From positions 70,790 to 134,789 of the forward strand of contig NZ_JAGYPL010000006.1 of the NCBI RefSeq assembly GCF_018343715.1: a DNA stretch of 64,000 bases, written 5' to 3'. This stretch comes from Bacillus sp. FJAT-49711 (GTDB lineage: Bacteria; Bacillota; Bacilli; Bacillales; Bacillaceae_C). Both the position numbers and the translations under genes were made by a program. This document shows positions 63,382-64,000 of this stretch, piece by piece (position 1 is the first letter of the stretch; each line of letters opens with the position of its first letter). The notes beneath the pieces were generated by a model. That model worked only from the letters and a program-made list of their open reading frames with translations, ran no database searches and was not told where the DNA came from.

Positions 63382-64000
63382 ATATAACGAATACAAAAAA
63401 GACAATACGTTCTGTAATGCTTTCTGGAAGTATCACTCCAATCATTACTTTGGATGATCAATCGAAATTTTTACTGAAATATATTAAAACAGTTCAGAAT
63501 AGTGAAATACATACGACGCATTACTTTTCTAATGATGAAAGTGGAATCAACTTAGAGGTAATGATAAAAAAATATGGTAAAATCATTGCGCTATATGTTG
63601 GCGCCAAGATTAAAAATGAACGAGATCAAGCGAGGCATCGATATTTTGCTGCAGAAAAAAGTATAAGCTTACTAGTTCAGGATATTGATCTAATAGATGG
63701 TTTAATGGCAAACTATCAACATAAAGATTGGTGGACTCGTCCATATTTTAAAAATGATCTTTCACAAATGCCTGAACGAACCATTTCATTACTAATGAAA
63801 TCGAAAAGCGAATACCATTACATATTGCCAGTTGTAGATAAAGATTATAGAGCGGATCTTGCTGGTCATGAAACTGGCTTATCTATTCATCTATCGTCCT
63901 ATGTTGGAGGATTTGATAGCTGCAAAACTCTCGCTCTCTTTATTGGAACAGGTGAAAATCCGTTTAAGCTTTCTGAGAATACAATTAAAACCGCAATTGC
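63378..64000 (+). CDS. GH36 Sip1/raffinose-synthase-like protein (5' part, runs off the window)
   Basis: The frame starts at ATG 63378, overlapping the ROK stop (ATGA), with GGAGGAGG upstream, and is open for 207 codons to the edge. The pattern DWWTRPYF, MPERTISLLMKSKSEYHYILPVV, DYRADLAGHETGLSIHLSS and LFIGTGENPFKLSENTIKTA follows the N-terminal region of raffinose synthase / Sip1-like alpha-galactosidases (for example VWW-T-Q, E-T-Q-x-L-L, F-R-A-L-Q-G, G-x-N-P-F). The catalytic domain lies beyond the window, so the assignment is tentative. Confidence 0.6.
   Translation, partial: MNITNTKKTIRSVMLSGSITPIITLDDQSKFLLKYIKTVQNSEIHTTHYFSNDESGINLEVMIKKYGKIIALYVGAKIKNERDQARHRYFAAEKSISLLVQDIDLIDGLMANYQHKDWWTRPYFKNDLSQMPERTISLLMKSKSEYHYILPVVDKDYRADLAGHETGLSIHLSSYVGGFDSCKTLALFIGTGENPFKLSENTIKTAI

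Overview
The window is a chromosomal segment of a low-GC, endospore-forming Firmicute of the family Bacillaceae. Two things point there. A long block is largely collinear with the yun-yut-yum-yui-yug region of Bacillus subtilis (yunF, yunD, yunC, yunB, lytH, yutC, yutD, yutE, yutG, yutH, yutI, yuzD, yutJ, yuzB, yutM, yumC, yumB, yuiB, yuiC, yuiD, pepA, kapB, patB, yugF, yugI, pgi, yugN). Several of these genes are sporulation genes. Species cannot be assigned from the sequence alone. No rRNA, tRNA, CRISPR array or prophage was recognised.

Layout. 0-3 kb: a 52-bp tandem repeat array, then a minus-strand ABC-2 type exporter operon (ATPase plus two permeases). 3.2-6.7 kb: a secreted GH16 beta-glucanase whose carbohydrate-binding half is cut off by an in-frame TAG. 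6.8-10.4 kb: yunF-yunD-yunC-yunB. 10.4-12.6 kb: a lysine riboswitch in front of an NhaC-family transporter (LysW type). 12.7-14.4 kb: a MetP/MetS-type NSS amino acid transporter with its 38-residue subunit. 14.4-31.6 kb: spore lysis and coat genes, Fe-S carriers (YutI, YutM), three flavin oxidoreductases (YutJ, YumC, YumB), YuiB/C/D and leucyl aminopeptidase. 31.8-38.7 kb: MFS exporter, KapB, a lipoprotein prolyl isomerase, an IS3 remnant, a SOD-like lipoprotein, PatB, YugF and YugI. 39.1-43.2 kb: rocA-rocD-rocG, which takes ornithine and proline-derived semialdehyde to 2-oxoglutarate. 43.8-46.8 kb: pgi, yugN, a WYL-like protein and a TerC-family protein. 47.2 kb: a CwlC-like amidase.

48.3-64 kb (running off the right edge) is one plus-strand sugar operon of at least 15 tightly packed genes: a binding-protein-dependent sugar importer without its own ATPase, two ROK proteins, two GmhA-like SIS isomerases, an Asp/Glu-racemase-family protein, an FGGY kinase, a class II FBP-type aldolase, a GH38 alpha-mannosidase, a class II (AraD/FucA) aldolase, a DUF1537 acid-sugar kinase, a DeoR regulator and the start of a GH36 Sip1/raffinose-synthase-like protein. 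Its leader carries a near-perfect cre box between the -35 and -10 and a pair of 20-bp direct repeats suited to the DeoR regulator. This gene set does not match a catabolic pathway I can name and is the best candidate here for an undescribed system.

Intergenic DNA is unusual. At least ten spacers hold diverged copies of a dispersed repeat family, one of them placed between the lysine riboswitch terminator and its gene. The 52-bp repeat of the left edge reappears, diverged and inverted, at 43.4 kb.
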